From Pseudomonas lini (lineage in GTDB: Bacteria; Pseudomonadota; Gammaproteobacteria; Pseudomonadales; Pseudomonadaceae): 64,000 nucleotides of DNA. The position numbers were made by a program, and so were the translations under genes. Numbering within the stretch: position 1 is the first letter of the stretch; each line of letters opens with the position of its first letter. The stretch lies in contig NZ_JYLB01000005.1 in the NCBI RefSeq assembly GCF_001042905.1, positions 372,001 to 436,000 on the forward strand, written 5' to 3'. Shown here in pieces: positions 44,958-53,165 of the stretch. The notes under the pieces are model-generated. The model saw only the letters and a list, made by a program, of their open reading frames with translations, did no database searches and was not told the DNA's origin.

Positions 44958-46748
44958 TCAAAGCGATTTCCACAACGAATCAAACTCTTCCACTGCCCCG
45001 ACCGCGCCGCTCCCTGCGGCGTTTTCGTTTCTGGCTGTCTCAAGCGAACGGTAGGCAAACTGATTGAAGCTGTTGGTACTCGCCACCCGACGCTCCAGTC
45101 CGGCCCGGCGTTCCTCGCCGTTGGTATTGATCAGCACCTTATTGCCTTCCTGGAACGGCAGGCGAGGTGTTAGCAGGGTGGCCGGCAGGTCGATGGCACT
45201 GATGGCAGGCAGCAGAAGCCCACGCAAGTACTGGCTGTGCTCGTCGTGGGAGCGCATCAGTTGCAGACCGCAGGGTTCGGCGCAAGGCGCGACTTGCTCG
45301 ATACCCATCTGCGTGCCGCCGCCCCGCACCTGGCGGATCCAGCGCACCACTGCAATGCTCCAGCCTTGACCGGCAGCATCCTCGATACCGACCATTTCGC
45401 CAGCCTGTAGCTCGGCGGGCACGGCGCCGGGCCAAGCCAGGCAATAGCCGCCAGGGCTGTGATTGATCACCGGCAGCGCATAGGTCGGGAAATGCTGTTG
45501 GCGGTCGGCCGCCTCGTGGCTGTCATCGTTCTGAAGGTGCGGGTATTCGATCTCTTCGTAAGGCAGCAGCGTATCTGTGGTGCCATGGGGGGCGGCGTCG
45601 AAGGCCTGGCTCCATTGGTCTTTGGCGCGACTTGTCGGGTCGGTAGCCGAGAACTGCGCGGGGCGGGCGCCGGGTTTCTTCAGGATGTCGTTGAACGAGC
45701 GTTGCCCGCCGAGATAAAAGTGCAATGCACTCATGCCCACGCACAGGGTCAACGTGCCGTGGCCGACGGTGCGCTGGAAACTGCGCTCGGCGGCCTGACC
45801 CCAGGCGGCATGCAGGTGTTGCAGCGTATCCAGATTCAGCCCCGTCGGAACGGGCAGCGGCGATGCCTTATCGGCCGACTGTTGCAGATGGGTTTCGATG
45901 GCCGCGACCAGAGGTTGTGGGTCGATTCCGAGCAAGCTCTCCTGTTGTTCAGCGAGGAATTTGGAGCGGTAACGTGGCCCGGTGTCGAGATCCGGGGCGA
46001 TGGCAAACAGCCCATTGTCCGGTTTGGCCGGTTGCAGCTTGATCCACTGGCTCCAGGGTTCGAGCACCTCCGCGAGTCGGGCGATCTGGCTCTGGCGCAG
46101 TTGATTGCAGCGTGAAGCCTCCAGCAGGAGGGCGACGACGTAGGTTTGCTCGATGCTCAGGCTTTGCGTCTGACTGGCCAGTTCATCGCGCACGCTCAAA
46201 TTTTGCAGCTGGAACTGACAGCCAATCCGGTACAGCTGATGTAACTCGAGCCACAGACTTTCGGGCACCGGGCAATAGAGTTCAGTGGCGCGGATCAACG
46301 CGCCGTTCAGGCAATGGATTGCCCGTTGCAAAGCCTGGGTCAGCAGGGGGGCACGGTCCTTGCTGAAGCGCGGCGTGATGCGGATGACGATTTGTTTGTA
46401 GCCGATCGCCAAGTGGCTCTGCAGCGCCTGGCAAAGGTTGGCGATCTTGCGCGAGCGCTCGTCGAGCACAATCGCCTGATGCAGGAAATGCCGCTCCAGG
46501 TGCTTGCAGACGTAATACACCTCGGGCCGCAGCAGTTCGAGCAGTTGCAGACGATTGTCGCTGGGTGTGAGCAGTTGGTTGAGTTCGCTCAAGCCTTGAT
46601 ACAACTGGCGAGCGGTTTCGCCGATGTTGGCTTTGGGCAGGTTGGCGATCCAGCGCTTGAGATCGCGAGGCGTGGCTTCGCAGAAAGACAGACGCGACTG
46701 CGTCGGGATCGGTGCGCGTAGCAGCAGGACAGGATTGGTCTCATTCAT
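44958..46748 (-). CDS. Large cytoplasmic protein with PilZ-like C-terminal domain (PA4958 position)
   Basis: A 596-residue soluble protein I do not know by function. The N-terminal ~300 residues are helical (e.g. LLRPEVYYVCKHLERHFLHQ). The C-terminal third looks like a PilZ or related c-di-GMP-binding barrel: INHSPGGYCLAWPG followed by GWSIAVVRWIRQVRGGG and TQMGIEQVAP, which matches the S/T-x-x-G and W-x-G-I-x-x spacing, but the RxxxR switch is not obvious, so ligand binding is open. In P. aeruginosa the counterpart sits next to fimX; here serB is the direct neighbour. Confidence 0.65.
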   Translation of the reverse strand: MNETNPVLLLRAPIPTQSRLSFCEATPRDLKRWIANLPKANIGETARQLYQGLSELNQLLTPSDNRLQLLELLRPEVYYVCKHLERHFLHQAIVLDERSRKIANLCQALQSHLAIGYKQIVIRITPRFSKDRAPLLTQALQRAIHCLNGALIRATELYCPVPESLWLELHQLYRIGCQFQLQNLSVRDELASQTQSLSIEQTYVVALLLEASRCNQLRQSQIARLAEVLEPWSQWIKLQPAKPDNGLFAIAPDLDTGPRYRSKFLAEQQESLLGIDPQPLVAAIETHLQQSADKASPLPVPTGLNLDTLQHLHAAWGQAAERSFQRTVGHGTLTLCVGMSALHFYLGGQRSFNDILKKPGARPAQFSATDPTSRAKDQWSQAFDAAPHGTTDTLLPYEEIEYPHLQNDDSHEAADRQQHFPTYALPVINHSPGGYCLAWPGAVPAELQAGEMVGIEDAAGQGWSIAVVRWIRQVRGGGTQMGIEQVAPCAEPCGLQLMRSHDEHSQYLRGLLLPAISAIDLPATLLTPRLPFQEGNKVLINTNGEERRAGLERRVASTNSFNQFAYRSLETARNENAAGSGAVGAVEEFDSLWKSL

Positions 46749-46851
46749 GCCGTAGACAAACTCCGACCGGGAAATGGGCAGTGAATGACTTGACTGTAGC
46801 AGCTATGAGCGCGGGAGGAGGTGTCGCGATGTTTACGCCGCACTGGCCCGC

Positions 46852-46952
46852 GTAGGAGCTGCCGAAGGCTGCGATCTTTTGATTTTGCTTTTTGACAGTT
46901 TGGAGCTGCCGAAGATCAAGATCAAAAGATCGCAGCCTTCGGCAGCTCCTAC
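46852..46952. repeat. REP palindrome pair (family C)
   Basis: Arm GTAGGAGCTGCCGAAGGCTG... at 46852-46883 and its 32-base complement at 46921-46952, with a partial extra copy of the motif inside the 37-base loop. It lies between the psd stop and the PilZ-like start. The remaining 46749-46998 bases show no gene. Confidence 0.85.
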
Positions 46953-46998
46953 AGGGGAATGCGCCGCCCGGAAGACAACCCGGGCGGCGGGTCCGGGA

Positions 46999-47859
46999 TC
47001 AGGCGGTTGGCAAGCCGATGCCCTGGCCCATCTGCACTGGCGAAAGGGCGCCCAGCCCTTCAGCCCATTTCACTTGATCCGGCCCGAACAGCACGACTGC
47101 CGTAGAGCCGAGCTTGAAGCGACCCAATTCCGCGCCTTTCTCCAGATGGATCGGCGCACGGGCCGCTTCGTCGTAACGGAAGGTTTTCAGTTCGCGCTTG
47201 GGCGGTGTCACTAAGCCGGCCCACACGGTTTCGATCGACGCCACAATCATCGCGCCCACCAGCACCACGGCCATCGGCCCGCGCTCGGTATCGAAAATGC
47301 ACGCCACGCGCTCGTTGCGCGCGAACAGCTCTGGTACGTTTTCAGCGGTGGTCTGGTTGACCGAGAAGATCCGGCCGGGGATGTAGACCATCTCGCGCAG
47401 AGTGCCGGCCAGCGGCATGTGCACACGGTGGTAATCCTTGGGTGACAGGTAAATGGTGGCGAAATCACCGCCCATGAATGGCGCTGCGTTGGCTGCGTCA
47501 CCACCGAGCAGTTCCAGCACGCTGAAGCTGTGGCCCTTGGCCTGGAAAACACGACCGTGTTCGATCGGGCCGAGCTGGCTGACGGCACCGTCGGCCGGAC
47601 TGAGGATCGCGCCGGGGGTTTGGTCCAGTGGGCGAGCGCCGTCTTTCAAGGCGCGAGTGAAGAACGCATTGAAATGCTCATAAGCCGTCAGGTCTTCGAC
47701 CAGCGCCTGAGACATATCCACCTGATAGCGCTTGGCGAACCACGCAGTGAAGGCATTCTTGAACCAGCGCACGCGGCATTCGGCAATGCAGCCAGCCAGT
47801 CGCGAGATCAAGTGGTGAGGCAGCAGGTATTGGCTGAGGATAAACAAACGCTTCTTCAT
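46999..47859 (-). CDS. psd: Phosphatidylserine decarboxylase proenzyme
   Basis: Makes phosphatidylethanolamine in the inner membrane. The 286-residue proenzyme self-cleaves at the LGST motif (FKLGSTAVVLFGPD, near residue 254) to give alpha and beta chains with a pyruvoyl group. The catalytic Asp/His positions appear as SPADGAVSQLG and PKDYHRVHMPLAGT. The N terminus carries the usual hydrophobic/amphipathic segment. rhdA lies just upstream on the same strand (19-base gap), so the two are probably one transcript. Confidence 0.95.
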   Translation of the reverse strand: MKKRLFILSQYLLPHHLISRLAGCIAECRVRWFKNAFTAWFAKRYQVDMSQALVEDLTAYEHFNAFFTRALKDGARPLDQTPGAILSPADGAVSQLGPIEHGRVFQAKGHSFSVLELLGGDAANAAPFMGGDFATIYLSPKDYHRVHMPLAGTLREMVYIPGRIFSVNQTTAENVPELFARNERVACIFDTERGPMAVVLVGAMIVASIETVWAGLVTPPKRELKTFRYDEAARAPIHLEKGAELGRFKLGSTAVVLFGPDQVKWAEGLGALSPVQMGQGIGLPTA

Positions 47860-47878
47860 TAACTGTCCTTAAAAAACC

Positions 47879-48694
47879 TTAAATCTCTACGGGCGTGTCG
47901 GGATGGTTGCCCCATTCGCCCCAAGAGCCGGCGTAGCCTTTGACTCGCGGATAACCGAGCGACTTGGCTACTAGATACGTGAAGCCAGAACGATGGTGAG
48001 TCTGGCAGTGGGTAATGACTTCTTTGTCTTTGGTGATGCCGAGTTGTTCCAGGATTTTCGGCATGTCGGTGCGGATGCGCAGGTTGCGCGCCTGATCCAT
48101 ACCGGCTGTCCACTCGAAATTGACCGCGCCAGGAATGTGCCCGCCCTTGGCGGCCAGCACTTTCTCGCCGGAGTATTCCAGCGGCCCACGTGCGTCCCAG
48201 ATCGCCAGGTCAGCGGCACCGAGGCGGCTTTGCAGGTATTCGCGGGTGGCGATGGGTTCATCGTGCAGGGTCAGGGCGACCGGGCCACCGACCGCAGGCG
48301 GGATCTGGATCGACATCGGCAAGCCTTCTGCCAGCCATGCCGGCAGGCCGCCATCGATATAGTGATACTTGCTGTGGCCGATGACATCCAGCAGCCAGAT
48401 AAAGCGCCCGGCCCAACCGCCGCCTTCGTCGTCATAGACGACGTAGACTGCATCGGGGTTGTGGCCCAGTTCGCCGAACAATGCTTCAAGCGCGGCTTGG
48501 GTCGGTAGCAGGCCCGGCGCAGGCGCCTGACCCAGTTGAGTACGTTTTGGATCGACAAAGCGTGCCCCGGGGATATGCCCTGCGGCATAGCGGGCGCTGC
48601 TGGTCAGGTCTACCAGAATCAGTTCGCGGGAGTCGAGACGCGGGAGCAGGTCGCTCGGCTCGATCACCAGCGCCAAGCCAGAGAAGTCAGACAT
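47879..48694 (-). CDS. rhdA: Thiosulfate sulfurtransferase (rhodanese)
   Basis: Transfers sulfane sulfur from thiosulfate to cyanide or another acceptor; in cyanogenic pseudomonads it helps detoxify cyanide. The 271-residue protein has two rhodanese domains; the active-site loop THCQTHHRSGFTY has its cysteine at residue 230, the position I recall for P. aeruginosa and Azotobacter RhdA. ATG 48694 (MSDFSGLAL) gives that standard length; a start at 48712 is less likely. Cytoplasmic, and likely transcribed with psd. Confidence 0.94.
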   Translation of the reverse strand: MSDFSGLALVIEPSDLLPRLDSRELILVDLTSSARYAAGHIPGARFVDPKRTQLGQAPAPGLLPTQAALEALFGELGHNPDAVYVVYDDEGGGWAGRFIWLLDVIGHSKYHYIDGGLPAWLAEGLPMSIQIPPAVGGPVALTLHDEPIATREYLQSRLGAADLAIWDARGPLEYSGEKVLAAKGGHIPGAVNFEWTAGMDQARNLRIRTDMPKILEQLGITKDKEVITHCQTHHRSGFTYLVAKSLGYPRVKGYAGSWGEWGNHPDTPVEI

Positions 48695-48742
48695 GTGAGG
48701 TCTCCAGAGCACAAAGGGGAGGATTGTAGCGCAGCGTCATGA

Positions 48743-48793
48743 GGGCCTGTTATCAGTTATTTCGGCATAGGAAAAAACTGAAAACAGGCCCTG
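48743..48793. terminator. Long hairpin between rhdA and the HDOD gene
   Basis: Stem AGGGCCTGTT (48743-48752) pairs with AACAGGCCCT (48784-48793), with an inner CAGTT/AACTG pairing. It lies just beyond the HDOD gene stop, so probably ends that minus-strand transcript. No strong U run is present. Confidence 0.55.
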
Positions 48794-48803
48794 GTGGTTG
48801 GCC

Positions 48804-50336
48804 CTAGCGCTGGCTAAAGCTGTGCAGGGCTTTTTCGATGCATTGTGCGGTTTTGCCAAAAGCCTGCACGGTAATTTCCGAAAACGGCCCGCCGCCCTGA
48901 TCCGCCACCACGATCATGATCACTCGACCGTTGTTGACCAGGGAACGCAGCAGCAAGTGCTCACCGCTGAACTGTTTACGCAGGCTGGCCGGCAACAGGG
49001 CCGAGAATTGTGCGTTGTTGGACGGCGCCAGGCGCACCTGGGCCTGTTGCGCGAGCAGGCGCTGCAGCACGGTGCTTTGGCTGACCACCAGGTTCAGGCC
49101 GGCCACTTCTTTGGGCAACCCGGCAGTCTGGTGCACACGCAGATTAGCGTGCGTGCGGTCGGCCATCAGGATCATCACCCGCCGCATGCCACACGCCACC
49201 AGGGCGTCTCGGGCCGATGTGGTCAAGTGCATGGCATTGGTAAAAGGGCTCGGCTCCACCAGCAATTCGGCGCATTGCTTGCGCCACTTCGCCAGGTCTT
49301 CTGCGGTCGGCGCCGGGGCCGGCAGCAAACCGGCGTGAGCACGGTTTATGCCCGACGGCCAGATCAGCGCTTCGGCCGGATGCCAGAGGTCCGGCATGGC
49401 GTGTTGGCGGGCGCTATTGGCGGCTTGCTGGTGCAATTGTTGTTGCACCTCATCCATCGGTATTTGCAGGTAAAGGCTGGTCAGGAACTGCCAGCGTTCA
49501 CAGTGGGGACTGTCCCAGGCCTGTTGTGCCGACAACGCCAGACCGTTGGCCAGCAGCACGGTATTGGCGGGCTGATTGAGCCAGCGCCGTAGCGTCGGGT
49601 CGTCATCGAGGCGGTTCTGTTGGCGTAGCGGGTGATCGCTGTCACGCGCGATGCGCAGCACTTTCACCAGCTCGCGTTGTTCGCTGCGCAGCAGCCGATA
49701 ACCCTGCTGCACCCAGATCGGCAAACGCCAGGTGTCCACCAGCGCCAGACAGATTTCCAGCAGGCGCACGCCGAACAATTGCTTTTCGACTTTGCGCGCC
49801 GACTCGCCTTTATAGATGACCCGCAGCTCCCATTCTTCAAGCAACTGCGGATGGGTCAACGCCATGGGCCACAGTGGCGAAAGAAACAGCAGGCTGCCCC
49901 AGTGGATGTCCTGCCACAACCGCGCCAGGCGACCGGCAAAAAAACCATTGGCCTGTTGGGTGGCGTGCTGGCTGATCAACTGAAGCTGGCGCAAGGCGAC
50001 AGGTATCTGCGATTGGGGTTCGGCGGGCAGGCGCTCGAGCAATTCTTCGGTGCGTTTCAAACCGAGCCGATTGATCGCCACTTCAAGATTTTCAGCGGGC
50101 TCGGTCATGCTGCCATGAGTATGGCGGTTGGCTTCGCGAATCACGCTCAAGGCAAGAGCCGGGCTGTTCTGCATCAGTTCGGCGATGTCTCGCAGCGAAC
50201 TACGGTTATCTCGGATGGCTTTGCAGACTTGGTCGTGACTGGCTTGCGGAACCGGCAGGCGTACACCATCGAGAAGCTTGACCCAGCCTTCGAGCGTGGT
50301 TGGTTTTGGCGTTGGGACGTTCGTTTCGTTAGCCAT
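48804..50336 (-). CDS. HDOD-domain signalling protein
   Basis: A 510-residue cytoplasmic protein. The N-terminal ~200 residues follow the HDOD pattern (LPVPQASHDQVCKAIRDNRS, ELMQNSPALALSVIREAN, LEVAINRLGLKRTEELL), a metal-free relative of HD phosphohydrolases. The remainder includes a possible GAF-like segment (VMILMADRTHANLRVHQTAG and VVSQSTVLQRLLAQQ). No output domain is recognised. It is divergent from motA across 166 bases, and in P. aeruginosa the PA4955 gene shares this position, so a motility-linked role is possible but unproven. Confidence 0.78.
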   Translation of the reverse strand: MANETNVPTPKPTTLEGWVKLLDGVRLPVPQASHDQVCKAIRDNRSSLRDIAELMQNSPALALSVIREANRHTHGSMTEPAENLEVAINRLGLKRTEELLERLPAEPQSQIPVALRQLQLISQHATQQANGFFAGRLARLWQDIHWGSLLFLSPLWPMALTHPQLLEEWELRVIYKGESARKVEKQLFGVRLLEICLALVDTWRLPIWVQQGYRLLRSEQRELVKVLRIARDSDHPLRQQNRLDDDPTLRRWLNQPANTVLLANGLALSAQQAWDSPHCERWQFLTSLYLQIPMDEVQQQLHQQAANSARQHAMPDLWHPAEALIWPSGINRAHAGLLPAPAPTAEDLAKWRKQCAELLVEPSPFTNAMHLTTSARDALVACGMRRVMILMADRTHANLRVHQTAGLPKEVAGLNLVVSQSTVLQRLLAQQAQVRLAPSNNAQFSALLPASLRKQFSGEHLLLRSLVNNGRVIMIVVADQGGGPFSEITVQAFGKTAQCIEKALHSFSQR

Positions 50337-50407
50337 GGTTGCACGCGATCATTGTCTGCATTACCTGTGCCCGGCGCGGGCTAAATTAGCTTTTCGATTG
50401 AACTGGC

Positions 50408-50434
50408 TATAGTCTGGCGCAGTTTTGCCGATAA
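50408..50434 (+). promoter_or_regulatory. Candidate sigma-28 (FliA) promoter for motAB
   Basis: TATAGTCT (50408-50415; 6 of 8 with TAAAGTTT) is followed after exactly 11 bases by a perfect GCCGATAA (50427-50434). This is the flagellar sigma factor consensus, about 70 bases upstream of the motA ATG. It suggests that this stator pair is made with late flagellar genes. Found by eye only. Confidence 0.7.
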
Positions 50435-50502
50435 GGAGAAGAAGAGATTTTTTAACTTCCGAATATGACCTTGAACCCGACTCAGTAAGTGCTCTCCTAC
50501 CT

Positions 50503-51354
50503 ATGGCTAAAATTATCGGCATCATCGTCGTATTCGCGAGCGTGCTCGGCGGATACGTGCTTTCCCACGGCAAGATTGCCGCCCTCATCCAGCCTTTCGA
50601 GGTGATGATTATCGGCGGCGCGGCCCTTGGTGCATTCCTGCAGGCCAACCCCGGTCATATGACGATGCACGTGCTCAAGAAGTCCTTGAGTATGTTCAGT
50701 TCGCGTTTCAACCACACCTTCTACCTGGAAGTGCTGGGGCTGATTTACGAGATTCTTAACAAGAGCCGCCGCGAAGGCATGATGGCAATCGAAGGTGACA
50801 TCGAAGATGCCGCCGCGAGCCCGATCTTCGCCAAGTACCCGGCGGTCCTGAAAGATGACCGCATGACTGCGTACATCTGCGATTACCTGCGCATCATGTC
50901 CTCCGGCAACATGGCTCCCCATGAGCTTGAAGGTTTGTTCGACATGGAACTGACCAGCCTCAAGGAAGACCTGGATCACCCCTCCCACGCAGTCAACGGC
51001 ATCGCCGATGCCATGCCGGGTTTCGGTATCGTCGCGGCGGTATTGGGTATCGTGGTGACCATGGCTTCCCTGGGTGAAAGCGACCAGAAAATGATTGGCT
51101 TGCACGTAGGTGCGGCTCTGGTAGGTACCTTCTTCGGTATTCTCGCAGCCTACGGTTTCTTTGGCCCGCTGGCCCACGCCCTGGGTCACGATGCCAAGGA
51201 AGAACTGAACGTCTACGAAGCCATCAAGGCCTCGCTGGTGGCTTCGGCTTCCGGCATGCCGCCATCGCTGGCAGTGGAATTCGGTCGCAAGGTTCTGTAC
51301 CCGGCGCACCGTCCTAGCTTCGCTGAGCTGGAACAAGCGGTTCGCGGTCGCTAA
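50503..51354 (+). CDS. motA: Flagellar motor stator protein A
   Basis: Proton-channel part of the flagellar stator. The 283-residue inner-membrane protein has four hydrophobic helices (residues ~2-20, 30-50, 170-190, 202-222) and the large cytoplasmic loop with charged residues for rotor contact; the segments MPGFGIVAAVLGIVVTMASL and HVGAALVGTFFGILAAYGFF are typical. ATG 50503 (MAKIIGIIVVF) gives the standard length; the longer frame to 50425 would start inside the promoter. motB follows three bases after the stop. Pseudomonas has a second stator, MotCD, not in this window. Confidence 0.95.
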   Translation: MAKIIGIIVVFASVLGGYVLSHGKIAALIQPFEVMIIGGAALGAFLQANPGHMTMHVLKKSLSMFSSRFNHTFYLEVLGLIYEILNKSRREGMMAIEGDIEDAAASPIFAKYPAVLKDDRMTAYICDYLRIMSSGNMAPHELEGLFDMELTSLKEDLDHPSHAVNGIADAMPGFGIVAAVLGIVVTMASLGESDQKMIGLHVGAALVGTFFGILAAYGFFGPLAHALGHDAKEELNVYEAIKASLVASASGMPPSLAVEFGRKVLYPAHRPSFAELEQAVRGR

Positions 51355-51357
51355 GTC

Positions 51358-52386
51358 ATGGAAAATAACCAGCCGATAATCATCAAGCGCGTCAAAAAGT
51401 ACGCGGGCGGGCATCACGGGGGCTCCTGGAAAATCGCCTTCGCGGACTTCGCGACGGCGATGATGGCGTTCTTCCTGGTGTTGTGGCTGTTGTCCACGGC
51501 AACGCCGGAACAAAAGATCGCCATCGCCGGTTACTTCAAGGATCCGGTCGGTTTTAGCGAAAGCGGCACGCCGTACATCATCGATCTGGGCGGCTCGCCG
51601 ACCCTGGCGCCGGAGAACACCCTCAACCCCGAGGTGAAATCCCAGCCTCAGCCGGACAAGGTGACTATCGACTCCGAGCAGGTCGAAGGCATGGCCGAGC
51701 TGGTCGAGAAGGAGCGTCTGGAACTGCTGCTGCAAGAGTTGCAGAACAAGGTCGAAGAAAATCCGCAGCTACAGAAGTTCAAGGACCAGATCCTTTTCGA
51801 GATCACCCAGGACGGTTTGCGCATCCAGATCGTGGACGCCGAAAACCGCCCGATGTTCGACTCCGGCAGTGCGCGTCTGAAGCCGTATTTCGAAGACATC
51901 CTGCTGGCCATGGCTGACACCATCAAAGCGGTGCCGAACAAGATCAGCATCAGCGGTCACACCGATGCCAAGCCGTACTCAGGCGCCGGCGACTTCGGCA
52001 ACTGGGAACTCTCGGCCAACCGTGCCAACGCGGCCCGCCGTGCATTGATCGCCGGCAGCTATCCGGACTCTCAGGTAGCGCGAGTCGTGGGTTATGCCTC
52101 GTCGGCGCTGTTCGACCGGGAGAACCCGTTCAACCCGGTCAACCGCCGCATCGACATCATCGTACTGACCAAGAAAGCCCAGCGTGCCATCGAAGGTTCG
52201 CAAGGTGCGGAACCTGCGCCAGTGCCGACGCAAGGACAGGGTGGCCCAGGCGAAGTGCCCACGCCGTCAGCCGATCCGAACGCCTTGCCGGCGGATAAGG
52301 AACCGCTGCCGGCTCATGAGCTTCGTGAGCGGTTGAATCTGTTTGATGATCCTGCGCCGAAACCGGGTGATCCGGTCAAGCAGTGA
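51358..52386 (+). CDS. motB: Flagellar motor stator protein B
   Basis: Anchors the stator to peptidoglycan and carries the proton-accepting aspartate. The 342-residue protein has one N-terminal helix (FADFATAMMAFFLVLWLL) with Asp30 in FADFATA, a plug/linker region, and an OmpA-type peptidoglycan-binding domain (SISGHTDAKPYSGAGDFGNW, LSANRANAARRALIAG). The C-terminal ~55 residues are Pro/Ala/Gly-rich. It is cotranscribed with motA and ends at an intrinsic terminator. Confidence 0.95.
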   Translation: MENNQPIIIKRVKKYAGGHHGGSWKIAFADFATAMMAFFLVLWLLSTATPEQKIAIAGYFKDPVGFSESGTPYIIDLGGSPTLAPENTLNPEVKSQPQPDKVTIDSEQVEGMAELVEKERLELLLQELQNKVEENPQLQKFKDQILFEITQDGLRIQIVDAENRPMFDSGSARLKPYFEDILLAMADTIKAVPNKISISGHTDAKPYSGAGDFGNWELSANRANAARRALIAGSYPDSQVARVVGYASSALFDRENPFNPVNRRIDIIVLTKKAQRAIEGSQGAEPAPVPTQGQGGPGEVPTPSADPNALPADKEPLPAHELRERLNLFDDPAPKPGDPVKQ

Positions 52387-52392
52387 TCCACG

Positions 52393-52422
52393 AAAAAGCC
52401 GCGAATGATCGCGGCTTTTTTG
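52393..52422 (+). terminator. Intrinsic terminator of motAB
   Basis: Stem AAAAAGCCGCGA / TCGCGGCTTTTT around a short loop, ending in a T run; seven bases after the motB stop. The next 257 bases to 52679 hold a REP pair, a second terminator-like copy and no gene. Confidence 0.85.
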
Positions 52423-52495
52423 TTCGTGCGAAGGCATGACGCTGCTGGCGGTAAAAAACAAGGAATCAGGATCGCGCAGCAGTCTTACCTACCTT

Positions 52496-52608
52496 TGTGG
52501 CGAGCGAGCTTGCTCGCGCTGGGCTGCGTAGCGGCCCCAAAATCTGACAACCATTGCCGATTTTTGTGAGTGCTACGCACTCAAGCGGGAGCAAGCTCCC
52601 TCGCCACA
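52496..52608. repeat. REP palindrome pair (family B variant)
   Basis: Arms TGTGGCGAGCGAGCTTGCTC (52496-52515) and GGGAGCAAGCTCCCTCGCCA (52587-52606, extending to 52608), inverted with ~70 bases between. It lies in the gap between motB and the TIR-caspase cassette. Confidence 0.75.
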
Positions 52609-52650
52609 GGTTTCTCACTGACTCAAGACTCTCTTAGGTGAACAGCATTG

Positions 52651-52673
52651 CGCGATCATCGCGGCTTTTTTTG
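52651..52673 (+). terminator. Second terminator-like copy at the cassette edge
   Basis: GCGCGATCATCGCGGC followed by seven T. Its right half matches the end of the motB terminator 250 bases upstream. It sits seven bases from the last cassette stop and may be a duplicated scar of the original motB end, or a terminator in its own right. Confidence 0.5.
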
Positions 52674-52679
52674 CACCTG

Positions 52680-53165
52680 TCAGAAACCCCGTCGAATGCG
52701 GTTCTTGAGCTGGTCGTGGAACAGCTCGGCATTGCCTCTGTAGGTGCGGTAAAGGGATTCGTTGATCGACCCCAAAGTCATTGAGCGCTTGGTCGCTACT
52801 TCTTCACGATAGGCATCAATGAAAAACTCCAGATCCTTGTCGGTGCTGAGCTTTGGCCATTTATCGAGGTACAGCGGCAGTTCCGCTGGTCCGGTCTTGA
52901 ATGAGCAGATCCGCCGGTTGCTGATGGTCGCTTCGCCGATTTCGAACGGCACCCACCAGGAATGTGCGGTCCTCTCAGAAACGACTGCGAGTAAGTGTGT
53001 GCATTCTGTGATGTTGCGGGTGATCACTCCAGTAATGTCGTCGGTTGTCTGGGACTCCGGATCCAGCACATCCAGGTAAGTTTTGATGTTTGCCTGCTTC
53101 AGACGGGAGTTGATTGCGATGGCGTGGGGGCGATCGCTATGGCGATAGCTGATAAACACTGGCAT
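52680..53165 (-). CDS. TIR-domain protein (third gene of the cassette)
   Basis: A 161-residue protein that is almost wholly a TIR domain. It opens with MPVFISYRHSDRPHAIAINS, the box-1-like strand, and has SWWVPFEIGEAT, whose Glu75 aligns with the catalytic NADase glutamate of bacterial TIR enzymes. The ATG at 53165 overlaps the stop of the caspase-like gene by one base (TGATG); the frame is open further up to 53915 only inside that gene. The C-terminal ~60 residues (from YLDKWPKLS) are helical and of unknown use. It could make a nucleotide signal or consume NAD. G+C in one row is 31 of 60. Confidence 0.88.
   Translation of the reverse strand: MPVFISYRHSDRPHAIAINSRLKQANIKTYLDVLDPESQTTDDITGVITRNITECTHLLAVVSERTAHSWWVPFEIGEATISNRRICSFKTGPAELPLYLDKWPKLSTDKDLEFFIDAYREEVATKRSMTLGSINESLYRTYRGNAELFHDQLKNRIRRGF

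Noticed and set aside
44958..46748. Molecular chaperone annotation for the PilZ-like protein
   Set aside because: No chaperone motif is visible; such a label, seen in some genome annotations, has no support in the sequence.
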